This document shows positions 14,601-29,600 of a DNA stretch of 64,000 nucleotides, one piece after another. Both the position numbers and the translations under genes were made by a program. How positions within the stretch are numbered: position 1 is the first letter of the stretch; each line of letters starts with the position of its first letter. The notes under the pieces were generated by a model. That model was not told where the DNA came from. It did no database searches and saw only the letters and a program-made list of their open reading frames with translations. Origin of the DNA: Congeria kusceri (lineage: Eukaryota > Mollusca > Bivalvia > Myida > Dreissenidae); the NCBI GenBank assembly GCA_027627225.1, contig CM051034.1, positions 7,850,058 to 7,914,057 of the forward strand, in the 5' to 3' direction.

Positions 14601-17600
14601 GAGACAATTGCCTGAAGCCACCCTACATTTCCTATTAGATAACAATTTCATCTGTTATCAACCAACACCAAGTCTCATTACAAGATCTGTGATTCCCATT
14701 GTGATTACGAGCCACTGTCAATCATGAAGTCTTCCCCCACACATCCACTGTGTGGACTCAGTGATAGAATGTATGGCAAATATTTGTTCAATGGACCCAG
14801 CTGACTATTTAATAGCTTTGCAAACACTGTAATCTATGGGAGAATTCAATACTTTCTCTTGTACTTGAATACAGCCATCCGCAGTCTATACATTCCTCTA
14901 CCCTAACTGTTAACATACAGTATTGTTATGTGCCACAGCATACATCAAAACATACATGATTTTATGACCACATTTTTAAAGACAAGTTGTTCCTTACAGC
15001 TCTGTGCAACTAGAGAACCATTCTTCAAACCAACAACTGTTTTCTATCTGGTACAACATTTTCTGAAAATTGTCAGTATATAAACATAGGGAACTTCTAT
15101 CTGTTGTTGTAATTCTGTGCAAATATCAGGTAAAATATTGTATTTAAAAATGTGATTTAAAATAGATGGTTGCAATAGATGGTCTTAACAAAGACCAGAC
15201 CACAATCATAGATGTTTTCACATACCTGTACACTGGAAGTTTCTAGCTCCTGTATGCGGTATTTCAGTGTGTTTTCACTGCGCTGCAACTTGCTCATCTT
15301 GTCTCTGTGAATGGAGTCGGCCTCCTCAAGAGATCGAACCCTCGAATCCATTTCCACCTTCTGCAGCCGGAGAGTCTTCAGTTCGCTGTGTAGCGCCCCC
15401 TCGCTACGCTGGAGAGCCTCGTTCTCCTGCCTCAACCTGACCTCCATGTCTCGGAGCACCTGCAGCTCGCTCTCCATCTCGACACACTGACCCTGCAGCG
15501 TGTGCAGTTGTTTGGTCAGCGGAGAGTTCTCTACCATCGCGTGGTGCAGACGCTGCTGAAGGTCAAAGTTCACATGCTCGAGTTCGACCACCCGAGCATG
15601 AGCGTTAGCACCAAATGTTTCCAACTCTATCACAGTGCTCTGCAATGTCTGCATTATATTATTCTGGTTCTTCGATCTCTGCGCCAAATCCGTCTCTGCA
15701 CTTTCCAACTCCTTCAGCCGAAGCTGCAAGTACTCGGACCGCTCACAAAACGCCGACTTCTCCGTCTCAAGATTTTTCACCTTCTGCTTCAATGTCTGCT
15801 CCTTCTCTGACATCTCTTTCACTGATGACTCCAGAGTCTTGGACTTGGTCTGCAGGATCTTCTCATCCAGCTGGTACTGCTTCACGAGATCCTTCAGCCT
15901 CTCCTCGAGGATCTCCAGGTCCCGGATGCGGTCGTCCTTGTTGTCCATCTCGGCCTCCATCTCGTCGAGGCGTGCGTACAGAGAGTTCTCACTGACCTCG
16001 AAGTTCTTCACCTGCTCCTGGAGGTTACGCTGGCTGAGCTGTAGCTGCCGGATGATGACGTTCTGCTCATGGATGGTGTTCTTGTCTTTCCTCGCAATCT
16101 CATGCAGCTCCTCCCTATCCAACTCTAGGTCTGTCACCTGCAGAATCCAAACAATATGTTGACTTCACAGGTTACACACAATATATTCAAGAAATGAACA
16201 TTACAGGCGAGTATCAAGATAACTCATTTTATGCTTCAGAACACATTTACAGCAAGCCAACTACCGTTATTTCACCATTATTTCTTTTTAATATGAATAT
16301 TGTGACATTGGTACATGTGATTTTCAATTTTACAATTGAGGTGGCCGACAGATAATTCCTTCTGACAGTGAGCAATCTCACTCAAAGACAGATTCTACCT
16401 AATAATTACCAGTATACTTAAAAGTATCTTAATAAACCTCAGGCCTTCGATATAATAAAAATAATCCCACAAACATAAAACAATTTATTTCTAAGCATTC
16501 ATATTCATAGCAACCACATGTACCTGTTGTTTCAGATGCATTTCAAGCTTCTCGAGCTCCCTGATGCGCAGCCGCAGCACGTCCTCCGCCCGGTCCATCA
16601 TGGCCCCCGCTGAGGATTCTGGGTAGCCGAAGTATCCGGTGTCAGAGTCGTCCGACTCCAAGCTACCATGCGCCGGCGGGATGTTCACATGGATCGTTTC
16701 TGATTGGCCGAGATTCTGTAGACTGTGCAGGCTGTGTAGGTGCGTGGACGGTGGCACGTCGATGTTGATGGTCTTGGAAGGTTCAAGATTCTGTAGGCGA
16801 GAGTCCGCAGTGATGGTGGACTGTACTCCAATCTCACGGTGCTCAAGGGTCTGGTATCTGTACAAACAACAACAAGTCAAACACCCTCAGTATAAGGTTA
16901 ATGTCACATAATCTGTTAAACACAACAAAATCATTTCAAACATAAACATTATAGGAGCCATGCCACATAATGTGTTACACATGACATAAAATAGGGGCAT
17001 GCAAGTCATATACATGATCGAACACCAAGGCAGGATGCTCTGATGAACAACATAATACAAGCATATCAGTGAACTGATGGATGCTCCCCAATGCGCTTTG
17101 CCAAGTAATAGGAAAGCAATCAGCATAGCGGAGTCCAGACAAGAATTGTGATCTATATATTAATTTCAGCAATCATCAAAGTCCCATAACTGTAAGACAA
17201 GAAACGTGAAAATTCCACGAACACCAAATTTTTCAAATGAAATGCATAAAAGTCAGCACAATAATAAAAGAAAGTTTCGATGCAAGGTAAAGGTCATGGC
17301 TAGGAATTGCACTTAAGTACAACTTAAGTTAAGAAATAACCTTTTTAGTTATTCATTAGGACATGTAAGAGTACTGACCCTGAACAGAAGAATGTGTATG
17401 TAAGTGAAAATGAAACAGTAACCTTGACCCCCACCTATCCCATATGCATCGCAATGAGGTTTCAACATAATATATCTACATTTGAAGTAACAATACAATA
17501 CCTTCACTTATACTTTGGTAATGGTGACCTTGACCCCACCCACCCCATATGCAATCCCAAGCGAGGTCTAAATATAAGGTATCAACATATGAAGTTTCAT

Positions 17601-20600
17601 TAAAATATCTGAATTTGTCTTCTAGGTATTGAGCGGAATCCGTTTTTCTATTTTTAGTAATGGTGACCTTGACCTTGAATCCACCCATGCCATATGAAAT
17701 CCCAAGTGAGGCCTTGATATAAGGTATCTATGTATGACGTTCCATTAAAATATCTCAATTTGTTCTCTAGTTCTTGAATAGAAACCGTTTTTCTAATTTT
17801 AATTTTACTATTGGTGACCTTGACCCCACCCACTCCATATGCAATCCCAAGTGAGGTCTCAATATAAGGTGTCTACATATGAAGTTTCATTAAAATATCT
17901 CAATGTGTTCTAAAGTTATTGAGCAGAAACTGTTTTTCTATTGTTCAGTAACGGTGACCTTGACCCCACCCACCCCATCAGCAATCCCAACGAGGTCTCA
18001 ATATAAGGTTTCTACATATACATTTTCATTAAAATATCTCAATGTGTTTTTGAGTTACTGAGCGGAAACCGTTTTCCTATTTTTAGTAACAGTGATTTGG
18101 ACCTTGACCCCACCCACCCCATATGCAATCCCAAGGCAGGCCTCGATATACGATATCTGTGTATGAAGTTTTATTAACATATCTCGATGCATTCTCAAGT
18201 TATTGAGCGGAAACCATTTTTCTATTTTTAGTAATGGTGACCTTGACCCAACCCACCCAATAAGCAATCCCAAGCGAGGTCTCAATATAAGGTATCTATG
18301 TATGAAGTTTCATTAAAATATCTCAATGAGTTCTCAAGTTATTGAGTGGAAACCATTTTTCTTTTAGGTGACCTTGACCTTGACCCCAACGACCCCATAT
18401 GCAATCCCATGCGAGGTCTCGCTGTATCATATCTATGTATGAAGTTTCATAACAATAGCTCAATCTGTCCTAGAGTTAGAGAGCGGAAAAGAAAAGTTGT
18501 GCACTAAATACTTATTTCAGAAATCTTCATAGTCCCATAACTCTTAGAAAAATAATTGAACTGGAATGTTCTGGTTCAGTGCAAACCTCCTCTGGGTAAT
18601 GAAGCTTCCTGTAAAGTTCCATTGAATTCCGGCCAGTAGTTGCGTAGAAATAGACTATACAAGAATTGTGCACTAAATGCTTATTTCAGAAATCTTCGAA
18701 GTCCCATAACTCTCACAAAATTCATTGAAGCGGAATGCCCTGTTTCGCTGCACACCTCCTCTCGGTAATGAAGCTTCCTATAAAGTTTCATTGAATTCTG
18801 ACCAGTAGTTGCGTAGAAACAGACCGGACAAGAATTGTGCACTAAATTATTTCAGAAATCTTCAAAGTCCCATAACTCTGAGACAAGAGAGCCATGATGG
18901 CCAAAAGCGCTCACTGAGAACTGGTACAGATGAAGACCATACTGTTGTAACAGGTTTTAAAATTCAGGTATCTGAACAATACGCAGAGGGGGATAGGATC
19001 AATTTTGATTTGAAACATCGGTTAGTGCAATAGCCTAACTAAAGTATGAGTTGGGTAGTGGATGTGCGTTTTTTTTTTGCTAATGGTTCTCAAATAATCT
19101 TTCTTGATATTCGAACCTGACCCTTTTTCATTAAGTCATTGACAATTCTGGAAAATGCAGACAGTAGATTTTGATGTATTTTACGCAAACAGTTTGGGAG
19201 AACTAGTTGCAATGCGATAATTGTGATGGCTGTGTTATAAGGTAAAGTTTTGCTTTTTCTTTGATAATTTTCTGTCCAATGATGATAAATGATGTTAATG
19301 CAGGCTCTGAAGACATCAATGTTGCATGTACAAATAACTGCATGCAAGTCTTGCAACTGTTGGAAATCAAATTTTATCGATCAATTTTTATGGTCATGCG
19401 CAAACTGTGTAAGTTTGGTCAAATTGAATCAAAAATCGTGTGTGCAAGCCAATCATTGATAACTTGTTGATATTTTTTTCCAAACACAAGGGGCAATAAC
19501 TCTGATGCTTCTGGCCCGATCATGCTTTTATTCGACTTCACCTGTAGTCTTACGTTCATAGACAAATTGTACACGATTGGTGAAGATTGAATGGAAAATG
19601 AAGTATTCATCATGAATAATGTCCATTTTTGCATATTTTTTTCAAAAACAAAGGGCAATAACTCTGGTGTTTCTGGTCTGATCTTGCTTATATTCGACTT
19701 CAACTGTAATCTCATGGTAACAGACAAACTGTTCAAGATTGGTGAAGATTGGATGAAAAATGAAGTCTCTATCCTGAATAATGTCCATTTTTGTATATTT
19801 TTTTAATAAACAAAGGGCAATAACTCTGGCATTTGTAACACGATCTGGCCCATTTTTGGCGTCTGCTGAGATCTGATGGTCATACACAAACTGTGAAAGT
19901 TTAGTTCCCGATAACGGTCCAAATTGTTGGTGATGGAAGACGGACGACGGACGCCGCCGGAGAGGTCCCCAATACCAAAAGAAAATAAAAAATCATTGAA
20001 GGGGAACCTCCTGGTTCAGTGCACACCTCTTGGTAATGAAGCTTCCCATGAAGTTTCATTTAATTCTGGTCAATAGTTGGTGAAAAATACTCTGGACAAG
20101 AAAACAGGACGGACGGACGGAAGGATGTACGGACGGACAAAGCGGCGACTGTATGCTCCCCTGAAAATTTTTCGGGGAGCATTAAAACAGATTTATTCAC
20201 GGTTAGCGGAGGAACATGTAAGAGATTTTCAGTGTGTGTATGAACATATCAACAGTGATTTATTTTATTACATTCAAATGCTGTATGCTTATTGAGAACT
20301 ATAACTCTGTGGCAAATAATGAGAAATCTGATTTCTTGTTTTGCCACTTATCAACATAACTTTAAAGCTATTCTTTTTCATAGCAAACTGAAGAATATTA
20401 ATTTACTTAATATAGTTTATTACATGTCCTGAAAAACATTCTTCAATAAAATCTAAGTATGTTTTCTTCTAATTTCTAAATATTTATTATTTTCAAGACC
20501 ATACCATGATATAATTCATTTTATATTATAATGCTCTTTCAAAAGCATGCCTACCACTGTTGTATGGTAGTAATTACAGTTTACAAGTCATTGATATTGC

Positions 20601-23600
20601 TTCAAATGTCTGTTCATCTGAACATTCAGATCATTGTAAAACCTTATATGTTTCCATACCCTTTAAACCGCACAATACTCCAATATTAACAGAACTACTT
20701 TCACATTCATTTAAGATACTGATACATCATTGTTACCTAGTTTTATTCCTTTAAGGACTTATTTAAAACTCCTTGAACTTTTGTAAATATATAACTAAAA
20801 TCCTTTCACCACCAGACCACCACCAAATACCTCCTATATTCAAACTCAACTGATTGACTTCTATATATGGAGAAATATAAGAGCAAAGATGACATCAATA
20901 ATTCAGTGAGTATTGAACAGCTACCTGGCAAGTGGAATTTCACACCCTGGTGTCATATGATGAAGCTTCCATTATCAGCTATAACAATAAATAGTACCAG
21001 CCAATAAAGACAGTGTAACACCTATAGACATTTCACTCTATAGTGTCATTCCATATAGAATCTGCCAATCAGTAACTGAACAGCCAATATGGACAGTGTA
21101 ACACCTATAGACATTTCACTATATAGTGTCATTCCATATAGAATATGCCAATCAGTAACTGTACAGCCAATATGGACAGTGTAACACCTATAGACATTTC
21201 ACTCTACAGTGTCATTCCATATCGAATCTGCCAATCAGTACTGTACAGCCAATACGGACAGTGTAACACCTATAGACATTTCACTCTATAGTGTCATTCC
21301 ATATAGAATATGCCAATCAGTAACTGTACAGCCAATATGGACAGTGTAACACCTATAGACATTTCACTCTATAGTGTCATTCCATACAGAATCTGTCAAT
21401 CAGTAACTGAACAGCCAATATGGACAGTGTAACACCTATAGACATTTCACTCTATAGTGTCATTCCATATAGAATCTGCCAGTCAGTAACTGAGCAGCCG
21501 TTATGGACAGTGTAACACCTATAGACATTTCACTCTATAGTGTCATTCCAGATAGAATCTGCCAATCAGTAACTGTACAGCCAATATAGACAGTGTAACA
21601 CCTATAGACATTTCACTATATAGTGTCATTCCAGATAGAATCTGCCAATCAGTAACTGAACAGCCAATATGGACAGTGTAACATCTATAGACATTTCACT
21701 CTACAGTGTCATTCCATACAGAATCTGTCAATCAGTAACTGAACAACCAATATAGACAGTGAAACACCTATAGACATTTCACTCTATAGTGTCATTCCAT
21801 ATAGAATCTGCCAATTAGTAACTGAACAGCCAATATGGACAGTGTAACCCCTATAGACATTTCACTCTATAGTGTCATTCCATTTGGAATCTGCCACAGT
21901 CCGAATAGTACTAGCAAATACGGACAGTGCAATACCAGCAGAATATAACACCATTATGGGGCGACATTAAATTCAAAATTTTACTCATTCAGCTATGGTA
22001 GAACATAAACAGCCGTTACATTTAAAATAATAACAGATGTTTGCATCAGTCCACAATAATACCAGATAAATCATAATCTACCATTATCTTAACCAATACC
22101 AGATATTTAATTTAATTCAACAACAGACTTACAGCTTAAGATAATCTAACAATATTTTATAGAAATTTAGATGTTGTTACTGCAATACTAGATGTTGTTA
22201 CTGCAATACTACACACCTTGTGTTGTGTTAAAAAAAAATGTTTGCAAAAGTGTTTGTATTTTGTGTATAAGTTTTTTCATCAGATATGAGTGTTCCACAA
22301 TTTAAAATGGTTATTTACCGATACATAATTATACACTTAGTGAAGGTAAAATAAACTTTGAATCTTTTCATATAATCATGAACAAAATGTGCAACAAACC
22401 TTGACTCTAATCCACAAGCAGACACAAGAAGTCGATAAACAATATCACCTTAATATTAAACGGATTGGATATATGACAGATTATAGAACATGAATAGGCC
22501 TGTATTTTAACTCTTTTAATCTCGATTTTATAATGTATACCAGTGTATTGAAGCAGTAAACAGATCCTGCCCTATATCATTTCCCATTCATCAATAGGAT
22601 TACCATTTTTATACTGTCCAAAATAGATCAGCACCACAATCAATGTGGAAAAGTTGAGGATAAGTATTGGTGAACATTATATCTGAGTTTTTAACAAATG
22701 AAGGGATTTACATGACTAAACATTTTTCAGATTCCGAGGTGAAACTGTAGTAAATAGACCGCTTCAAAAAAACGATATTCAAAGTTTACACCAAAAATTA
22801 TATTATTTACTATTTACTTACAACATCAATACTACAAAATCACATACTGGTAAAGCCTGATAAAATGCCCTTAGAAATATTGCATGATTGTTACTGGTGA
22901 AACCTGATAAAATGCCCTTAGAAATATTGCATGATTGTTACTGGTGAAACCTGATAAAATGCCCTTAGAAATATTGCATGATTGTTACTGGTGAAACCTG
23001 ATAAAATGCCCTTAGAAATATTGCATGATTGTTACTGGTGAAGCCTGATAAAATGCCCTTAGAAATATTGCATGATTGTTACTGGTGAAGCCTGATAAAA
23101 TGCCCTTAGAAATATTGCATGATTGTTACTGGTGAAGCCTGATAAAATACCCTTAGAAATATCATGCAAAAGACTATAAATCTTACTTTGATGTTGGAAA
23201 AATATAATAATTCAAATATACAAGAATGTTCAATTAATCAAAATACATGTATAAAGACTTTATGAACAAACAAAATATTTGTAAGTCAATTTACAGCAGG
23301 TATGTATTAATAATGTTGTGCAGTATAGTTAAGCTATGTAGTGTCATCAATAGAGATAGTGTATTGATCTGCCTTCTATGAAAAAACACTTAACTTGCAC
23401 TATGATATGGCAGATGGCTGTAACAGTCTATACCTGGCCATAGAGGTGAGGTAAGGGAATACATTTGGATAGGGAAGTTAATTAAGCTGGGTTTCTGTGG
23501 GATCAGTTAGGACTCCAAATAGGGCTAATTGATGTGGTATTTGTTATTGAATTAAATGGGAACTATGACATAAGGACAATATTAAGTGGTTAAATTATTT

Positions 23601-26600
23601 ATAATGTTCTGTAACTGGCAGCAACTGTCATCGTAGGATCAGATAGGCAAAAGCTTAAAGGTTAACAAGAGCTGTCAGAGGACAGCCGCGCTCAACTATT
23701 CAAAGTATTTCAGTTAGTACATATTTTGGATAGTGGAAGGGGCATACATTTGTTAAAATACGAAACTTTTAAAGTGAAGCCTTGTATAGTTTATACCTTT
23801 TTGGAAAAAAAATTTAAACCACAAAATCTTTGTAAAAAGTGTGCATAACTCTGTCAAAATACAAAACAGAGTTATGGGTAGTTTTGAAGTTACAAAACTT
23901 TTGAATATAAACTTTAACCAGAAAATCTATGTGAAAAAGGGGCATAACTCTGTCAAAAAACAAAACAGAGTTATGGGGAATGCTGCCCCTGATTCTGGAG
24001 TTGATAACAAAGGTATATTCCAAGTTTCAAGTGAATAACTTATGTAGTTTTGAAGTTACAAGACTTTTGAATAAAAACTTTAACCAATTCAGACGTGGAC
24101 GCCGACGATGGGGGTAGTAGGATAGCTCACCTATTCTTCGAATAGTCGAGCTAAAACTAGTAGTTGTTTTTTTATTCAAATATGTTATCTTTCTTTAGTG
24201 TTCAAATAAATTGTATTAACAAACATCGATGCACAAATAAAAATAATTTGCCTATAAATAATCAATTATTTTACATTATAAAACAATGACATATCACATA
24301 TATCACATTAATAAACATACTTTACATTATTATGTAAGTGAAGTATACTAAGTCAAACACATTCCTTAGGTTCGCACAAAGAAATAATAGCAGCCCGATC
24401 TTTTTTAGCAAGAATACTTAGCATTTTTTAAATATTCTCCATGCAAAATATATATATATGCCTATTTTTCAAGAATTTCTGAGAAATGTTAGTGGCCATT
24501 TTGTTATTAGTTGTTTGCAGAACAACTAAATGTACCTCAGTTTCAAAGCAGAAAGGTATAGAACTATGATTGTCACAGCTTTATAATATTTACACAAAAC
24601 CAGTCAGTTTTGCCTACGCACAAGTGCCATTTTGCCTACGCACAAGTGAGAAGTGCCATTTTGCCTACGCACAAGTGAGAAGTGCCATTTTGCCTACGCA
24701 CAAGTGAGAAGTGCCATTTTGCCTATGCACAAGTGAGAAGTGCCATTTTGAATATCCTTTTTATGGTTTTTGCTACGGGTAGGTATAACTCAGTATACAA
24801 TAACCCATGCCTAGCTGGCAGTGTAACATACTTGAGAGAAATCTTGGCCAAGACGTGGAGCTGCGCCTGCAGTTGCTGGACCTTCTCTGCCGACTCTGCC
24901 GACAGCATCTCCATGGCAACCTCACTCTCTGCCAGGCTCAGTCTGAGAAATAACAACCATACAGTTAACAAGAAATGGCTTTAGACAAGTAACTGTATAT
25001 TAAAAAAAAAACTTTTGGCATGGCAGTATGTGTCCCAGGGGTGGTATTCCAAAAGATCCTAAACAAAATAGTAACTAAATGCATACTTTTATTGAAAAAC
25101 AATATACACACTAAATACAAAATAACAGCACTGCTTCAACATGACAAGGGAGGTAATCCAAATTTTGCATTAAGCTGACACATAATTATCTCCCTGACCA
25201 GTTTGAATTTAAAGAATATTCATTTTTATGGATAAGAACATACTATTAATTATTAATTAGACTTGTTTTCTTTCAAAACCATTTGCAGTCTCAATGATCG
25301 ATTTATTGTCATTCACTATGTAAAATGTAACACTATTTCCATAATGATATTGTCATCAATTATGTAAAATGTAAAACTTCCCGGTATTTTCATATATTGT
25401 CATCAATTAAATACAATTTAATACTATTTTTATAATTTTATACTGTCATCACTTGTGTAAGATGAACACTATTTTCATTATTATATTGTCATCAATTATG
25501 TACAATTTAAAACTTCCAGGTATTTTCATTATATTGTCTACAATTAAATAAAATTTAACACTATTTTCATAATTTTATATCGTCATCAATTGTGTAATAT
25601 GAACACCATTTTCCTGTTTATTACACTTTCTAACTGGTAGTGCACTCCGTACCTGAGAGTCTGTTCTGAGTCCTGCAAGGCCTCGAGTCTCTGCCACAGA
25701 CTGGTTACTCCTTCCAGCAACACTGTGAACACAGTCTGCACATCCCCGTCCTCGCTTTCCTGGGCAACAGAAGAAAGTTCCTCAAAAATATTTTTGATTC
25801 AGTACATTTTTATATGATTGTCTTTTAGATATTATTGAGAAGCTGAGAAAAAATGCATTGTAGTTACGTTTAGATATACAAAATGACGTTTTTCATTTTC
25901 TTCTGTTCATTTCAACTTGCGACTATCATTTTTGTGCTATCCTTAGAACTTGTTTCACCATAATTTAGACTAAAGAATAACAAAATATCTGAACAATATA
26001 AAACAACTATAACAATCCAACTCACTGAGCAGATTCAATCAAGATGTAGAAAACTGAATTGTCATTTTAAATTTCTAACAGAAATGTGCTCTTTAACTCA
26101 CCAATTTGTTTGCACCTGCATGGAGATTTTCTACGGTCTGCATGAAGTCGGCCATACTTTCGCACTCAACAGCACCTGCCACCTGTTTTAACAAGTCTCG
26201 CACCAAGTTCAGCTGTCCCTCCAGCTCACTCAGATTTTTCATGTCCTGGTTCTGTTTCTCATTCATGAGCTTCACACTGAGCAGCAGTTCCTCCTGTGTC
26301 ATGCTGTCATAGTCGTTGTCAATGACGACAGTGTCCGACTTGAAAATATCTGGATATTCATCCATGTCGCCACAAGACTGATTGTCGCTATCCATTCCAT
26401 CTTCTGATCCCGATTTCTCAATATCATTCAATGAACTGGTGGCTCTTAATGTCTTCTTGGCATGGAATTTCAACAACTCTAGTTGCAATTCTTTTATTTC
26501 ATGCTTAAGGTCCTTCTCTTTGCTTTGTAAAACGGTCATTTTTCTTACTAACTTCATATTTTTATTTTCTATTTCCTTGATTTTGCTTTGATAGTTTTGC

Positions 26601-29600
26601 TCTCTCTGATCAAAATCCTTCATCTTTCTGAGCATATCGAGAGGCACTGACCCAAGAAGATCAAAGTCTGGTGTTTTACTTCTCAAAAAGTCCAGTTCAG
26701 TTTCTGTGAATATGCTAGTAGTCAGCGGATTTTCTGACACCAGCTCAGGATTTTCAGACATAAGATCATTAGATACTTTCTTCTCTTTAACATTCTCGTT
26801 TGGAACTCCAACTGCACTAGGAATCAGTTTCATAAACTTGGAAAGTTTCAGTTCTAACTCCTCATTTTGAGTGTTCAACTGTTGAAGTCTGTGGAACATT
26901 CGAGATTCAGATATTTTACAATGCTCTATTTCATCTTCAAGTTCAGAATTAGATTTTTCAAATTCTATCAATTTCTTTTGCAGAACTTGATTTTCTCTAC
27001 ACATTTTATTTAACTCGTCTTTTATCATCTTCTCATTTTCATCCTTTTCAGACAGTTTATGTTCATACTCCGTTTGAAGTTCTTCCAACTTTTCCTGAGT
27101 GGCAGCTAATTCCTCCTCCATGTCTTTAGCTGCCTTCTTTTCTGAAGAAACACTTTTCATTAACTTTTCCTCACTTTTCAACAAAGATTCCACTTTTTTC
27201 TTTTCATCTTCATACATTTTTTTAACTGATGCTAATCTAACAGCAATTCCGCCTTTTTCAGAATCCGAACTCTCGACACCCTTTTTCAAAGAGTCATTTT
27301 CCAGTTTTAATGATTCAATGGTACTGTTCAGCTCCTCTTCCTTGCTATGGAGGTCAGTGAGTTTATCTTCCAGATCACTAACATCTGAGATACTACTTCG
27401 GACTTTGGACAGTTCACGTTTCAATCTGTCTTCCTCTTCTTCAAGTTCCATAACTCTTTCCATCAGAGAATCTTCATTCTCTTCAAGACCTTTAACCTTT
27501 ACAGACAGTTGTCTAACTTGTGCATCTGTTGCTGTCATTGTTGCCAGCTTCGCTGAGAGCTCTTGGTTTTCTGATTCCAGTTTCTTAATTCTCTCAAACA
27601 TGCTTGAGACAGGTTTCCCTTGCTCCTGTCCTACACCTTCCATGAAATCTTGTGTCCCAACATTTTTATCCACCATTTCTGTTTGACCTTTACTGCAACT
27701 GCCACTACCCTCACAATAATTCTGAGTAGCATTTTGATCTTGATAATTTTGTTCACGCTCACTTTTCGATGTCTGTTCAAGAGCTTCAAGTTCATTTATT
27801 CTATTCACTAGTTCTTGTTCTCGACTACTGGACATTTCACAATCACGTCTGGAACACTGTTGTAAAGATTCAACTTCCTTCCAAAGATGTTCATTTTGTT
27901 CTTGTAGCAACTTTTCAGATTCATCTAATTCCATGATGCGTTCATGAAGGCCAGTGTTTTCACTTCGGAGTTGTTCCACTTCCAGTTTATAAGTTACGAC
28001 CTCCCTTGCTATGACATCATAGTCAGTTGTATTGTCAGCCCTTTCAGAGCGTTTTCGTTTCTTTTCATGTCGCTTTAACTTTTCTTTAAGAGATTTTTGT
28101 TCTTTTTCATAGTTCTGCAAACTTGATGTCAGTTTCATAACTGTCTCTTTCAGTTTTTGATTTTCGCTGTGTAAACTGTTACTTTCTTTTGTTTCCTGAG
28201 AGTCTAATTTTGCACAAACTGTTGCTTCACATTCAAGTTTAGTATCTGTTTGATATGATTCCTTCAAAGATAAAGAATTAGCACCGTTTAGTAAGGGATC
28301 AGACTTTACCAATGTAATTAGTTCTTGTTCAACACCTTCAAAACATTTATATTTCTCAGATAACCCTTCTTCATGTTTTTCTAAAATCAAAACCTTTAGA
28401 GTCAGATCTTTGTTCTCAGCTTCAAGATTAACAACCTTTTCCTTAAGTTCTTGTCCATTTCGTTGCAATTCTTCAATTTGCTGATGAAATCTTTCAGAAA
28501 TGTTCTTTTCATTTTGTTCCATTTCCTCAATCCTTTGTGAAAATCTTATCGTCAAACTTGTTTCTCGATTTTCCAATTCCTCGATTTTATTTTTGTAATT
28601 CATTTCTGTTTCTTTCCATTTTGACAACTTGTTGTTTAGAATATTTTCATTTTCCTCCAGTTCTTCAATCCTGGTACACAGATCGTCCTCCTGCTGATGC
28701 AACTCAGCAATTTCTCTTTTAAACATTGTTATCTTCTTCTCATAACCCCTCTCCATGTCAGCAAATTTTTCTCTTAGATCTACCTCACTTTTTCCTATTG
28801 CATTTAACTGATCCACTAAACTTTCTTGTGATGAAGTCATTTGGCTCAATTTATCTTCATACATAGTTTTCCCAGACACAAGTGACTCCAATTCAGCAAT
28901 TTTATCTTGAAGCTCCTGCTCATTAATTTCCAATTCTCTCACAAATTCGCACATCCTAGCCTCATTTTCTTTACTTTCCTCTAGCTCATTCTTTAATGTC
29001 TCAGTAGTTTTCCTATGGTCTTCGTTCACTCTCTGTAACTCCTGTTCCAGCTCACTAATCCTTTTACTGAGCTGTTCAATAATGTCGGCGTTGATTTCAG
29101 TAGCAATAGAGGGACCAGAGCTCAGATCCAGCTCACGTTCTTGATCTTTCAGCTTCATCTTCAGATCATTGTTCACACTTTCCAGCACTCTAATCTTATC
29201 TTCCAGGCACTCTCTCCTGTCTGCCTCTTCGTCTGCCACTTTCCGCCAGTTTTCTTTCAGCACATCGTTGTTCTCCTCGAGGTCCATCACTCTCGCCTCC
29301 AGACTGCTGTTCACGATTTTCAGCGCCTCCAGCTGATTGGTCAGTTCCTCTAGGAGCTGCACATCAGCCTGGGTCTCGTCTCGTACATCTAGACGCTGCT
29401 GCAGGATGTGGTTCGTCCCCTCGAGCTCCGTCACCTTCTGCGAAAGCTCTGCCTCGGCTTCTTCCATGTACTTCAACTGAAATGTGAGACAGTTATAGTT
29501 TAAATACAAAACAAATTGATGCCATGAATTTTGTGACATTGTATGTATGTAAATTAACAATAGAAACGGTGTAAACACAGTAACCTGGCAACATGACATA

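Noticed and set aside
15502..16162. Several plus-strand open frames of 100-175 codons
   Set aside because: They lie opposite visible exon 9. Its Glu/Leu/Lys-rich codons produce Ser/Phe/Leu-rich antisense frames, and the minus strand has matching splice borders and heptads.
26106..29353. Plus-strand open frames opposite the giant exon
   Set aside because: Low-complexity Ser/Phe antisense shadows of coiled-coil codons, without starts, splice sites or domains of their own.
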